A stretch of DNA of 64,000 nucleotides. Source: Imperialibacter sp. EC-SDR9 (GTDB lineage Bacteria > Bacteroidota > Bacteroidia > Cytophagales > Cyclobacteriaceae). Both the position numbers and the translations under genes were made by a program. Under the pieces are notes generated by a model. The model worked only from the letters and a program-made list of their open reading frames with translations. It was not told where the DNA came from and searched no databases. Positions within the stretch are counted from its first letter, which is position 1; the number at the start of each line of letters is the position of its first letter. Location of the stretch: NCBI RefSeq assembly GCF_902498805.1, contig NZ_LR701576.1, positions 62,001-126,000 on the forward strand, written 5' to 3'. This document shows, piece after piece, positions 34,119 through 43,024 of the stretch.

Positions 34119-35333
34119 TTACTTTTGCTGCTGTAGCTTCTTCAACTTCTGAAGATATTTCTTCGCTTCACCTTGATTGCCGAGAGCCTGATAAGCTCCT
34201 GCGAGCTTACTCAACAGATCAGCAGAGTCGGGAGACTGTTTCAAAAGAGCCAGGTAGATATCAATGGCCTGCCTATGCTTACCATTTTCGATTAAAAAAT
34301 CGGCGATTGAAAAAGCGCCATAGCTTCTTCCTCCTTCTATCAGGTCGCTGATCAACATAGCTGAACCCAACGCCTCATAAAGTTCCCGGAAGCGGGTGTA
34401 ATCCCGGGCTCGCAGGGCACTTCGAACAATAGTAAATCTTGACCACAAAGACATGTCCGGTGAAAAGCCATACCGGGAAGCCCTTTCTTTGGTATAACTA
34501 TGGGCGTATGCCATGCCGCCTGCCTCGACGAACGCTTGCAGATCATCTACCTGCAATTCCGGATAGTACCCGAAGTATTTTCGAAGGCCATGATACAGCG
34601 TGGAGTAACCGGTTGAGCGGTGCTCCTCATTTTCCAGCCTGAAACAAGTCCAATTGAGCCCGGGCAAATCCTTTTCCGAAAGCAGGGAATCCAGCTTGTC
34701 GACTCCCCGGTTCACTTCAAATTCGTTGGGGCTAACTGAAAAGTAGAGCGATTTGTTGAGTGCCGGCAACTTATCCAGCACGTCCACTTTGTCCAGGAGG
34801 GGGAAAGGACTTGCCAACATATAGCCATCAAACAAAGACGGGTGATTTGTCAGGATGTGGAAAGCAAAACTTCCTGCGTATTCCCAACCAAACAACAGTC
34901 GTTCGCCACTGGTTCGATAACTGCTTTCCACATAAGGTATCAGCTCTTTTTCTATAAACTCAGCGAACTGCTGTTTGCCATCAGCAAAGTGATTGAAGCG
35001 TTGCGGATAGCTATTAGTTATGCCCACTACAATGAACTCCGGTGCTAGCTGATACTGCTTGAAAGTGGCAGCAAGGCCTACGGTGTGCAGGAAGAATCGC
35101 TGACCATCCAGTATGAAAATAACGGGATAACGCTTTTCCTCCTCACCATATCCATCAGGCAGATAGACCTGAATCTGCCTTTCCTCACCAAGGATTTTCG
35201 AAGCAATGGAATGGTTGGCTCCAACGATATTTTCAGTAGTGGAGACCTGCGCTTGTAGTTTAATAATTGATAGAAAACTGATAGCTGCCAATGTCAGCGC
35301 CTTGAACATTGTTCCGGGGATTGTAAATCGCAT
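34119..35333 (-). CDS. Secreted alpha/beta-hydrolase (esterase) with C-terminal TPRs, paralogue
   Basis: 404 residues; a signal peptide follows MFKALTLAAISFLSIIKLQA, and an alternative start lies at Met9. Esterase core: RYPVIFILDGQRFFLHTVGL, FIVVGITNSYPQRFNHF and the nucleophile region LLFGWEYAGSFA, where the GxSxG motif of the paralogue (GHSYGG) is replaced by GWEYAG, so the catalytic serine seems to be missing. C-terminal TPR-like helices (DIYLALLKQSPDSADLLSKL). Same architecture as 5516-6784. It may be a binding protein or an inactive relative. Confidence 0.8.
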   Translation of the reverse strand: MRFTIPGTMFKALTLAAISFLSIIKLQAQVSTTENIVGANHSIASKILGEERQIQVYLPDGYGEEEKRYPVIFILDGQRFFLHTVGLAATFKQYQLAPEFIVVGITNSYPQRFNHFADGKQQFAEFIEKELIPYVESSYRTSGERLLFGWEYAGSFAFHILTNHPSLFDGYMLASPFPLLDKVDVLDKLPALNKSLYFSVSPNEFEVNRGVDKLDSLLSEKDLPGLNWTCFRLENEEHRSTGYSTLYHGLRKYFGYYPELQVDDLQAFVEAGGMAYAHSYTKERASRYGFSPDMSLWSRFTIVRSALRARDYTRFRELYEALGSAMLISDLIEGGRSYGAFSIADFLIENGKHRQAIDIYLALLKQSPDSADLLSKLAGAYQALGNQGEAKKYLQKLKKLQQQK

Positions 35334-35355
35334 GTATAAATATAAAAACTTTTAA

Positions 35356-35399
35356 AAGGGTATGGCAGCAAAACAGTCAAACTTCCCTGCCACACCCTT
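35356..35399 (-). terminator. Terminator of the TonB receptor-DUF4249 unit
   Basis: Arms AAGGGTATGGCAG (35356-35368) and CTGCCACACCCTT (35387-35399) pair over 13 positions with one mismatch. On the minus strand a T-rich run follows. It begins 5 nt after the stop of the DUF4249 gene. Confidence 0.75.
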
Positions 35400-35403
35400 G
35401 CTA

Positions 35404-36348
35404 CTATTTACCTGCTTTGGTCCTTGCTTCATCGGCAATTGCCTGTGTAATTGTACTCCCAGCGGAGCTAACAGCCGACACGTTGAAGAAGCCTGTGACG
35501 TTGGTGTTCGAATTTTCATCGGTACTTTTCACGTTGGTTATCACATTGGCCAGGGGAGTAGCAAACAGCTCAGAGAAACCTCCAGGCCTGTTGGTCTGCA
35601 GAATGACGCCTGACAGATATTCAAACGTCACAGGGTCAATCGAGTGAATCTCCACATACAGCGAGTCGCCTATTTCGTAGGGCGGGTGATAGTAGTTTTT
35701 TCTGTCAGGCAGCGGATCCAACGGGTTCACAAAGTCACGGCGAATAACCTGATGGAATACTTCTCCATCCACCGACTGGCTTGGCGACAAGCCCGCATCG
35801 AAAGCAATATTGATCTCTGACGCTTTGCCCAGGTAGTTACCATTTTTCCACGCCTTGATCCAGTACGCATCGCCGGGCCCCACCGGATCGGTTGCCACAA
35901 ACTCCGCTGAGTAGTACGATTCCAGTATATTGAAGTCTTTGGAATTGTACTTGTACAATATGGTATCCACTTCAGGCACACGCCCGAGCGTTGACAGCGC
36001 CTCAAATGTTTCACCGGCATAGGTAACCGCCAGTTTGTATGTATGGCCTACTTCGCCCAGCGGCGCATCGGCAGGATCCCAGTAGTAGGCATCGGCACCT
36101 TCCTGAAAGTTGTAAACCACTCCTGTGTTAAGGTCTTCCACCGTTACCTGCGCTCCAGGTGTCAGGCTTGGGTAGGAGTTATCAAAATATGGTTGCGATC
36201 GTGACACCATGACCTTCTGTCGTTCCATTGTCTGAGTAAGCCAGGCATCTATCACCAGTATTTCCTCAGCTTCTTTGAGCTCCGGCTGAATGGCGGTTTC
36301 GCAGCCAAAACCAAAAACTATTAATGCGATATATATGATCTTTTTCAT
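35404..36348 (-). CDS. DUF4249 lipoprotein, partner of the TonB receptor
   Basis: 314 residues with a lipoprotein signal (FGFGCET, Cys16). DUF4249 features are LVIDAWLTQTMERQKVMVSR, YFDNSYPSLTPGAQVTVEDL and later GHTYKLAVTYAGETFEALST. Genes of this family follow TonB-dependent receptors with a carboxypeptidase-like N-terminal domain and give surface lipoproteins of unknown substrate. It starts 12 nt after the receptor gene on the same strand. Confidence 0.9.
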   Translation of the reverse strand: MKKIIYIALIVFGFGCETAIQPELKEAEEILVIDAWLTQTMERQKVMVSRSQPYFDNSYPSLTPGAQVTVEDLNTGVVYNFQEGADAYYWDPADAPLGEVGHTYKLAVTYAGETFEALSTLGRVPEVDTILYKYNSKDFNILESYYSAEFVATDPVGPGDAYWIKAWKNGNYLGKASEINIAFDAGLSPSQSVDGEVFHQVIRRDFVNPLDPLPDRKNYYHPPYEIGDSLYVEIHSIDPVTFEYLSGVILQTNRPGGFSELFATPLANVITNVKSTDENSNTNVTGFFNVSAVSSAGSTITQAIADEARTKAGK

Positions 36349-36360
36349 TGTTGTTGAGTG

Positions 36361-38757
36361 TTAAAATTTGAAGTTGTAAGTAACGGCGGGAATCAGTGTG
36401 CCTATCAGAGAAAGCTGCTTGGCAGCCGTTTGCTGAGGGGCATCTGTCATTTGTCTGTCCCTGCCCTGAGAAAAGTAGATGCTGAAAGGGTTCTTTCTGG
36501 CGTACAGGTTGTACACGGAGAAAACGATGTGGTCATTGCCTGACCGGTTCTTCTTGCCCCGCCACACATTGTTAATTGTAAGTGACGCATCCAGCCTGTG
36601 GTAGTTTGGAAGTCGGAAGTTGTTTCTCTCACTTCCGCTCACGTAGGGAATGACGTAACCTGCCGACATGTAACGATCCGTTGGAAACGTGGTGGGTGTG
36701 CCTGACATGAAGCTAAAGTTGGCAGAAAGGGAAACCCTCTTAGTCAGGTCGTAGAAGCCAGCCACCTTGAGGTTGTGGCGCTGATCGAAACGGGTAGCGT
36801 ACCAGTTGCCTTCATGGTTCTTGCGGTCGTTTCCAAAATTGATCCCGTCCACTTTCAGCTCCGACTTGCCCAGTGTGTAGCTCACCCAGCCGGTCAGTCT
36901 CCCGGCGTTTTTCTTCACATAAAGCTCCAGACCATAAGCCCTGCCAACGCCTGAAAGCAGCTGAGAAGCAATGAATTCGTTGATGAACAGTTCAGCTCCG
37001 TCGATGTAGTCGACCTGGTTCTTGTTCCACTTGTAATATACTTCGGCAGAGGTCTCGAAACGCTTTCCGCCAATGTTCCTGAAGTAGCCCATGGCCACCT
37101 GATTACCCATTTGCGGGGCAATGTTGTTGTCCGAAGGCTGCCAGATATCAATTGGCGTAGAGGCCGTAGTGTTAGATATCTGGTGGATATACTGGCTCAT
37201 GCGGTTGTAGCTGGCTTTTATGGAGCTCGACTCCGAAAGCTGATACCTCAGCGAAGCCCTCGGCTCAACGTTTTGATATGAAGCGATCGACTCCCAGTCG
37301 CCTTTCTCTGTAACTGATAGCAACGGTTTCTCCACACCTGCCAGGGTGTCGCCATAAGTCATCAAGCTACCACCGAGGTTGTTGAAGTAGCTGAACCGCA
37401 CTCCGTATTGAGCAAACAGTTTGTCACTCAGCTTCTGGTCATTGCTCAGGTAAACAGCGGTTTCCAGGGCTTTGCGCCGGTCGAGGCTGATATCTGTTCT
37501 GATGCCATTGTTCACTGTCGAGGCATTGGCTGGTTCGAAGCCGTACAAAATAGCTTCCCCTCCAAAGGTTAGCTCATTGTTCACATTCAGAAACCAGTTG
37601 AACTCCGGCTTGAAATTCCACGTGCTTACTTCGGCGGCCCAGTCGAACTTATCCAGTTTGTTGGTGCCAAAGCTGAAACCATAGTCGTAGTTGCTGTAAA
37701 AAGCTGAGACGTTGGAAAACAGCTTATTGCCATACAGGTGATTCCAGCGTACCGTGGCGGTGCGATTGCCCCAGTCGAAACCCTGCGATTCGTCAAATGA
37801 AAAAACGTCACGCCCCAGGTAGCCGGAAACGTACACACGGTTTTTATCATTGATGTTGAAATTGGTTTTGGCAGTGAGGTCGTAGAAATACATGCCTGCG
37901 CCGTCAGACAGCATATTGGTAAAAGGCCGCACCAGCACATCGGCATACGACCGGCGACCCGCAATAATGAAGGAAGACTTATCCTTCTTAATTGGCCCCT
38001 CCACTGCCAGCCTGCTAAACACGGTACCCACACCTCCGGCTACATCATAGTCTTTGTTGTTGCCTTCTTTCATGCGGATATCGAGAATGGAGGACAAGCG
38101 ACCACCGTAGCGGGTGGGGATGCCGCCTTTGTACAGCTTCACATCTTTCACGGCGTCGGGATTGAACACCGAAAAGAAGCCAAACAGGTGTGACGACTGG
38201 TACACCGGAGCCTCGTCAAGCAATACGAGGTTTTGCCCGACGCTTCCTCCACGCACATTGAACCCAGCAGTGCCTTCGCCTACAGAACTGACACCAGGCA
38301 GCAACTGTATACTTTTGAGCACGTCCACCTCCCCGGCAAATGCCGGCAGCTTTTCAATGGCCTTCATTTCCAGCTCAATCGTACTCATTTCAATACTGGC
38401 CACATTTTCATCAATGGCCTCGCTGGTAATCACCACGGTTTCCAGCTCTGCATCAGCCGACCGCAGTTCCAAATCCAGTCTGATATCCTGGGTCAGGTCA
38501 ATTGCCTTGTGTGTGTCGCCATAACCAACATAGCTGACATCCAGGTTGTAACTACCCTCCGCCAGTGTAATGGAATAAAAGCCATAAACGTTGGCTGTGG
38601 TGCCGCCCGATATCTCTCTGACAAAAACATTGGCGCCGATAAGGGCCTCCCCATTGCTTTCATCTTTGAGGTATCCACTGATCGTGAATTGCTTTGCCTG
38701 ACCAAAGGCGGTCAGGGCTAGCAGGAGACATAGTGCTCCGGTAAAGATTGTTTTCAT
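36361..38757 (-). CDS. TonB-dependent receptor with carboxypeptidase-like regulatory domain
   Basis: 798 residues from ATG 38757, where a signal peptide begins (TIFTGALCLLLALTAFGQ); an in-frame extension 29 residues longer is not needed. Domain order: CarboxypepD_reg-like (TISGYLKDESNGEALIGANV, YNLDVSYVGYG), a plug domain (LLPGVSSVGEGTAGFNVRGG, YGGRLSSILDIRMKEG) and a long beta-barrel ending in TLIPAVTYNFKF. An outer-membrane importer powered by TonB; partnered by DUF4249, not by SusD. The substrate is not known. A conserved box lies before its promoter. Confidence 0.93.
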   Translation of the reverse strand: MKTIFTGALCLLLALTAFGQAKQFTISGYLKDESNGEALIGANVFVREISGGTTANVYGFYSITLAEGSYNLDVSYVGYGDTHKAIDLTQDIRLDLELRSADAELETVVITSEAIDENVASIEMSTIELEMKAIEKLPAFAGEVDVLKSIQLLPGVSSVGEGTAGFNVRGGSVGQNLVLLDEAPVYQSSHLFGFFSVFNPDAVKDVKLYKGGIPTRYGGRLSSILDIRMKEGNNKDYDVAGGVGTVFSRLAVEGPIKKDKSSFIIAGRRSYADVLVRPFTNMLSDGAGMYFYDLTAKTNFNINDKNRVYVSGYLGRDVFSFDESQGFDWGNRTATVRWNHLYGNKLFSNVSAFYSNYDYGFSFGTNKLDKFDWAAEVSTWNFKPEFNWFLNVNNELTFGGEAILYGFEPANASTVNNGIRTDISLDRRKALETAVYLSNDQKLSDKLFAQYGVRFSYFNNLGGSLMTYGDTLAGVEKPLLSVTEKGDWESIASYQNVEPRASLRYQLSESSSIKASYNRMSQYIHQISNTTASTPIDIWQPSDNNIAPQMGNQVAMGYFRNIGGKRFETSAEVYYKWNKNQVDYIDGAELFINEFIASQLLSGVGRAYGLELYVKKNAGRLTGWVSYTLGKSELKVDGINFGNDRKNHEGNWYATRFDQRHNLKVAGFYDLTKRVSLSANFSFMSGTPTTFPTDRYMSAGYVIPYVSGSERNNFRLPNYHRLDASLTINNVWRGKKNRSGNDHIVFSVYNLYARKNPFSIYFSQGRDRQMTDAPQQTAAKQLSLIGTLIPAVTYNFKF

Positions 38758-38785
38758 AGTTCTTATTGTTTTGAGTTTGATGAGG

Positions 38786-38833
38786 CAAAACAAGTCACCC
38801 CAATGATGTATTTCATTGACTTTAGTTAAGAAG
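38786..38833 (-). promoter_or_regulatory. Promoter with 24-nt box, TonB receptor gene (copy 2)
   Basis: The box at 38810-38833 (plus-strand core CATTGACTTTAGTTAAG) is identical to that at 33987-34010 except for one base. Sixteen nt away, on the minus strand, TTGTTTTG (38786-38793) matches the -7 consensus in seven of eight positions. The position relative to the start codon is also similar. Confidence 0.65.
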
Positions 38834-38982
38834 CGCCAGCGCACATCAATAAACTCTCAACTCAAAAGAAAAATAAGTGTGGGGTAAAAGTCGGGGATTG
38901 AAAAAAGTTACAGCCTTGGTAAATGAATGATTACAGATTCCCTGGAAACCAGATTCATTCCGGAAATGATGTATACGAAAAA

Positions 38983-39213
38983 TCAGTTTTTCACCTTCCT
39001 CATCCACTTTTTCGCCTTTTCCGCATCCGTAAAGCTTTTCATCGAAATGGGCGGTTTGCTCATGCTGAACAGCAGGTTCATAATGAACCTCGACAGACCG
39101 GGATTCGACACCACGGCCATTGTCGTATAGATCTCCGGCAGCATTTCTCTGGAAAACTTCTGGGTTTCTTTGTCGGGCACAGGCGAGTTTTTGAGGTAAA
39201 AAAGCAATGGCAC
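38983..39213 (-). pseudogene. STAS-like/SpoIIAA-fold protein remnant
   Basis: The 76 readable residues, with first codon GTG, match the C-terminal half of a small STAS-like family: PDKETQKFSREMLPEIYTTM, then AVVSNPGLSRFIMNLLFSMS and MKSFTDAEKAKKWM. Normal members are about 120-130 residues. The same frame is open for another 34 codons upstream but then meets TAA, has no ATG and no longer resembles the family. I read it as a 5'-damaged gene; a short functional protein starting at the GTG is the alternative. Confidence 0.45.
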
Positions 39214-39348
39214 AGGCTTCAGCCGAAAGTGATCAAGTGGACACCACGTTGATTTCTCATCTTCCCATTCAACCCATTGGGGTCTCTCGCAGAGGACCCT
39301 GATGGGTTCATACCGTTGCTCCTCTTACACCTATGAGCTCGCTCCTTT

Positions 39349-40449
39349 CTATTTTTTGGTGTAGGGATCAATAGTAATAATGCTTCCATCGGGCCGATGA
39401 GTAAGCTCAGTAACTTTTATATTTCTTAAATGGGTTTGCCCGCCAGAAAGGGTGCTGTCATGGTAAAACAGATACCATTTACCATCAATCTCTACAATCG
39501 AATGGTGGTTGGTCCAGCCAATGACAGGATTAAGCACAACACCCTGATAGGTAAAAGGCCCATAAGGATTATCGCCTGTGGCATAGCAAATAAAATGCGT
39601 GTCGCCAGTGGAATATGAGAAGTAGTATTTGCCGTTGTACTTATGCACCCAGGCAGCTTCAAAAAACCTGCGATCGTTGTCCGATGCAAGCAATGGAACA
39701 CCATTTTCATCCAGAATATCCACTTGTCTCACCTCTTCGGCGAAGCCCAGCATGTCATCACTCATTTTGGCAATACGTGGTTTTATGGCAGGCTCGCCCT
39801 CGGCAGGGTAGGAATCGGACGGTACGTACTCCCCTGTTTCCCATCGTTGCAATTGGCCACCCCAAATGCCCCCGAAATACATATAGGAGCTACCGTCCGT
39901 ATCAGTAAAAACAGCCGGATCGATGCTGTAGCTACCCTCGATAGGCTGATCCATTGGTGTGAATGGCCCTTCGGGTTTAGCGGCAACTGCCACTCCTATC
40001 CTAAACACGTCTTCTTTGTCTTTGGCAGGAAAGTAAAAAAAGTACTTCCCATCCTTGAGAGCAGCATCCGACGCCCACATTTGCCGGCCTGCCCACGGCA
40101 CATTGTCGATATGGAGCGCTATACCGTGATCTGTTACTGGCCCTCCGATTTTGTCCATCGAATAAACATGATAGTCCACCATGCCAAAGTGGTCGCCGTT
40201 GTCATTAGCAGGAATGCCCGCATCAAAGTCGTGCGAGGGATAAATGTAAACCTTTCCATTGAAAACATGTGCCGACGGATCGGCCGTGTAGAGGTCGGTC
40301 ACCAGTGGCTGCGAAATGGCACCAAGACTGTCTGTATCCGTTTCAGCTTCGGTTTCGGAGGAATTGGAAGTGGTTTTTTGATCACAAGCGCTAAAGCAAA
40401 CAACTGCGCCGAGCAGGACTAACTGATTGAGTTTGGTATGTAGTTTCAT
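39349..40449 (-). CDS. Glycoside hydrolase family 43 lipoprotein
   Basis: 366 residues with a lipoprotein signal (FSACDQ, Cys22). GH43 five-bladed propeller features are TADPSAHVFNGKVYIYPSHD (catalytic base Asp), WAGRQMWASDAALKDGKYFF, SIDPAVFTDTDGSSYMYFGG (pKa modulator) and a later FFEAAWVHKYNGKYYFSYS (acid Glu). Family members are beta-xylosidases, arabinofuranosidases or arabinanases. It stands alone; together with the GH115-like enzyme it fits xylan-type hemicellulose use, but they are 27 kb apart. Confidence 0.9.
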   Translation of the reverse strand: MKLHTKLNQLVLLGAVVCFSACDQKTTSNSSETEAETDTDSLGAISQPLVTDLYTADPSAHVFNGKVYIYPSHDFDAGIPANDNGDHFGMVDYHVYSMDKIGGPVTDHGIALHIDNVPWAGRQMWASDAALKDGKYFFYFPAKDKEDVFRIGVAVAAKPEGPFTPMDQPIEGSYSIDPAVFTDTDGSSYMYFGGIWGGQLQRWETGEYVPSDSYPAEGEPAIKPRIAKMSDDMLGFAEEVRQVDILDENGVPLLASDNDRRFFEAAWVHKYNGKYYFSYSTGDTHFICYATGDNPYGPFTYQGVVLNPVIGWTNHHSIVEIDGKWYLFYHDSTLSGGQTHLRNIKVTELTHRPDGSIITIDPYTKK

Positions 40450-40545
40450 TCTGTAGGTATTAGGCTGGTGAAGTCAATTTATAAAATTTTCTTTTTCAAA
40501 TTGTCACCAATCAACTTGGGTTTGCGGGCCAGAACTCCGAAAAAG

Positions 40546-40848
40546 CTAATCAAAAATAGAGATGTCAGACAAAGGCCTCAATCCATTATGAACAGCAAGA
40601 ATGTCAATTTTCTCCTCTGTGAGGATGGTATAAATGATCCGATAGGATTTATAAATTAGCTCTCTGATTGCCGGGTTGTCTATCTCAGGAACTACTCTCC
40701 CAATCTGAGGAAACTGTATTAAAATTTCTGCCTTCTCAAATATTTGATCTGTCAGTTGTTCCGCATATCTAAGTGACCTGGGTTCAAAATGCTCCCTCAA
40801 TTCATGGATATTTTCAATCGCTTCTCTGGTCCAGTTTACTTTGACCAT
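40546..40848 (-). CDS. RelE/ParE-family toxin
   Basis: 100 residues: VNWTREAIENIHELREHFEP, then ILIQFPQIGRVVPEIDNPAI, IRELIYKSYRIIYTIL and DILAVHNGLRPL. The order of helices and strands is that of ParE/RelE toxins, with the R-x-x-Y-R-I-I-Y strand conserved. It follows its putative antitoxin gene with a 13-nt overlap. AT-rich compared with ung and the GH43 gene. Confidence 0.85.
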   Translation of the reverse strand: MVKVNWTREAIENIHELREHFEPRSLRYAEQLTDQIFEKAEILIQFPQIGRVVPEIDNPAIRELIYKSYRIIYTILTEEKIDILAVHNGLRPLSDISIFD

Positions 40849-41018
40849 TGCTTAAGCATTTCTTTCGCCTCTTTCGAAGAATGCACTTCCCCCTTCTTGG
40901 ACTGGGCCAAACCGGCTTCAATCTTTTGTAGCAAGATCAATTTATCCATGAGTTCGTCAATAGAAAATTGATCTGGCATATCCTTAAGGCTTATAATTAC
41001 TTGATCTTTCGTTATCAT
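40836..41018 (-). CDS. Small antitoxin paired with the ParE-like toxin
   Basis: 60 residues: DQVIISLKDMPDQFSIDELM, then KLILLQKIEAGLAQSKKGEV and EAKEMLKQWSK. The helix DELMDKLILLQKIEAGLxxS with a following hinge is common in antitoxins of RelE/ParE modules. It precedes and overlaps the toxin gene. Confidence 0.8.
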   Translation of the reverse strand: MITKDQVIISLKDMPDQFSIDELMDKLILLQKIEAGLAQSKKGEVHSSKEAKEMLKQWSK

Positions 41019-41080
41019 TTTTATTCCTTTTACTCAATATACGAATAATAGCGAATACAAAACCAGTGATAAACTAGTTC

Positions 41081-41743
41081 TCACCAGTCGATCTCACCAA
41101 GGTCATTCGCTTTCAAGTATGCATTCGTTTTACTAAACGGCTTACTACCAAAAAAGCCACTATGCGCAGAAAAGGGTGACGGATGCGGTGATTCTATCAC
41201 ATAATGTTTCGACTTGTCAATAACAGCCCCCTTGCGCTGCGCATAAGCTCCCCATAAAATAAAAACCAAATTTTCCTTTTCAACCGAAACCGTCTTTATC
41301 ACTTCGTCAGTAAAAGTTTCCCACCCCCGGTTCTGATGCGATCCCGGGCGGCTGGCTCTTACCGTTAAAGTAGCATTGAGCAACAATACTCCCTGATCGG
41401 CCCAGCGCTCCAGATTGCCTGAAGGAGGAATATCCTTTCCAAGATCGTTGGCCAGTTCTTTAAAAATATTGACCAGCGACGGCGGCATTTTAATACCGTC
41501 TTTTACTGAAAAACACAAGCCATTGGCCTGATTTGCTCCGTGATATGGATCCTGGCCAATGATCACCACCTTTACCTGATCAAAGGGACAATGGGCGAAT
41601 GCATTGAAAATTTCTTTGCCTGGAGGGTAAACAATATGCTTTGAGTATTCATCTTTTACGAAAGAAGTAAGGTCGACGAAATAGCTTTTGTCAAATTCAG
41701 GTAACAATTTCTTCTTCCAGCTTTCTTCAATTTTTACATCCAT
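41081..41743 (-). CDS. ung: Uracil-DNA glycosylase
   Basis: 220 residues, the normal family-1 UNG length. The catalytic water-activating loop GQDPYHG is at 63-69 (Asp65), the uracil-binding NATLTVR and GSHQNRGWE follow, and the minor-groove loop HPSPFSAH begins at His187. It removes uracil from DNA to start base-excision repair. Transcribed alone, divergent from apaG. Confidence 0.97.
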   Translation of the reverse strand: MDVKIEESWKKKLLPEFDKSYFVDLTSFVKDEYSKHIVYPPGKEIFNAFAHCPFDQVKVVIIGQDPYHGANQANGLCFSVKDGIKMPPSLVNIFKELANDLGKDIPPSGNLERWADQGVLLLNATLTVRASRPGSHQNRGWETFTDEVIKTVSVEKENLVFILWGAYAQRKGAVIDKSKHYVIESPHPSPFSAHSGFFGSKPFSKTNAYLKANDLGEIDW

Positions 41744-41834
41744 GAATCATTTTTTTGATTTTCTTTGTATCTTAATAGCCTCCTGGCAACAACCAACCCT
41801 AATATAGGCATCCGCATTTAAGTCTTACAATTTC

Positions 41835-42221
41835 ATGGTAACTGAAATTACAGAAGGGGTAAAAGTGAGCGTCATCACAGAATATCAGCCGGAATACTCC
41901 AATCCGAAGCAGATGCACTTTGTGTTTACTTACAAGATTACCATAGAGAACTGCGGAGACAATACCATACAACTTTTGCGCCGCCACTGGTACATCCACG
42001 ACCTCAACACGCAAGTGAGGGAAGTAGAAGGCGAAGGCGTAGTGGGCCAGCAGCCAATTCTGGAACCCGGCGAAACACATCAGTACGTAAGCGGATGCAA
42101 CCTCCGATCAGGCGTTGGCAAAATGCTGGGCTCCTACCTCATGGAAAAAGTACTCGACGGTAAGAAATTCCAGGTGAAGATTCCCGAGTTCACCATGGTG
42201 GTGCCTTATAAACTCAATTGA
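41835..42221 (+). CDS. apaG: ApaG protein (Co2+/Mg2+ efflux-associated fold)
   Basis: 128 residues. The ApaG/F-box-like beta-sandwich is recognised from MVTEITEGVKVSVITEYQP, HFVFTYKITIENCGDNTIQL, HWYIHDLNTQVREVEGEGVV GQQP (split here) and the loop LEPGETHQYVSGCNLRSGVG. Role in other bacteria is linked to metal tolerance and Ap4A. Its stop is 3 nt before the start of the O-methyltransferase gene, so they form an operon. Confidence 0.93.
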   Translation: MVTEITEGVKVSVITEYQPEYSNPKQMHFVFTYKITIENCGDNTIQLLRRHWYIHDLNTQVREVEGEGVVGQQPILEPGETHQYVSGCNLRSGVGKMLGSYLMEKVLDGKKFQVKIPEFTMVVPYKLN

Positions 42222-42224
42222 TTC

Positions 42225-43016
42225 TTGTCGCTTTCCAGAAGGCTTTATCCTGCAAAAGCATATTTTTCCTACTGGCTCAATGCTGTTGACGAACAGTCTT
42301 TGCATAGTCCCTTTCTTTTCAAGTTTTATAATGAGGTATTAAAACCCAAAAGCCCATCTGCGGCTTTCGAGCCTATTGAAAAGCACCGAAGGGCTTTATT
42401 AAGAGACAAAAGGCTCATCGACTTGCAAGACCCAGGAGCGGGCTCACTCGTCAGTCGCTCGCAACAACGAACAGTAGGCAGCATAGCGAAACACAGCCTG
42501 TCGTCGCCAGTCTTTTGTTCCTTTTTATACCGACTGACAAGATTTCAGCAACCCGAACGCAGCCTGGAAATTGGCACTTCTCTGGGCATTTCGGCTGCAT
42601 ACCTGGACAAAGTTTCTTCTGGTTCGTTGACAACCATCGAAGGAAGTCCTGCCATTGCCGCCATAGCTAGAGAGACTTTTGATCGGCTGGCCTGCCAAAA
42701 CATAAAGCTTATAGAAGGAAGGGCACAGGAAGCGCTCATGCCTTTTATTCAAACCACACCAAAACTGGATCTGGTCTTCATAGATGCTCATCACAGCGAA
42801 GAAGCCACACTTTCATTCTTTGAGAGTTTGCGGGGGAGCCTGCACCAGCAAAGCATCGTCGTAGTCGGAGACATTCACTGGTCGGCGGGAATGGAACGGG
42901 CATGGCGGCAGCTAATCCAGCATGAATCGGTGACACTGTCGGTTGATATTTTTCATGCTGGCATACTTTTCTTCAACCCTGATTTGAGGAAAGGGACAGA
43001 GGTACTATGGTGCTAA
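42225..43016 (+). CDS. SAM-dependent O-methyltransferase, class I
   Basis: 263 residues, apparently starting at a TTG 3 nt after the stop of apaG; no ATG is in a suitable place and the N-terminal residues look real (YPAKAYFSYWLNAVDEQSLH). The SAM-binding motif is LEIGTSLGISAAYLDKV and the acidic loop TIEGSPAIAAIA follows, then LDLVFIDAHHSEEAT with the metal-binding Asp. Family members methylate catechols or tRNA. Translational coupling to apaG is the likely reason for the weak start. Confidence 0.8.
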   Translation: MSLSRRLYPAKAYFSYWLNAVDEQSLHSPFLFKFYNEVLKPKSPSAAFEPIEKHRRALLRDKRLIDLQDPGAGSLVSRSQQRTVGSIAKHSLSSPVFCSFLYRLTRFQQPERSLEIGTSLGISAAYLDKVSSGSLTTIEGSPAIAAIARETFDRLACQNIKLIEGRAQEALMPFIQTTPKLDLVFIDAHHSEEATLSFFESLRGSLHQQSIVVVGDIHWSAGMERAWRQLIQHESVTLSVDIFHAGILFFNPDLRKGTEVLWC

Positions 43017-43024
43017 ACTGACGT

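Noticed and set aside
39643-40422. 259-residue plus-strand frame
   Set aside because: Lies opposite the GH43 gene, whose signal peptide and catalytic motifs are clear.
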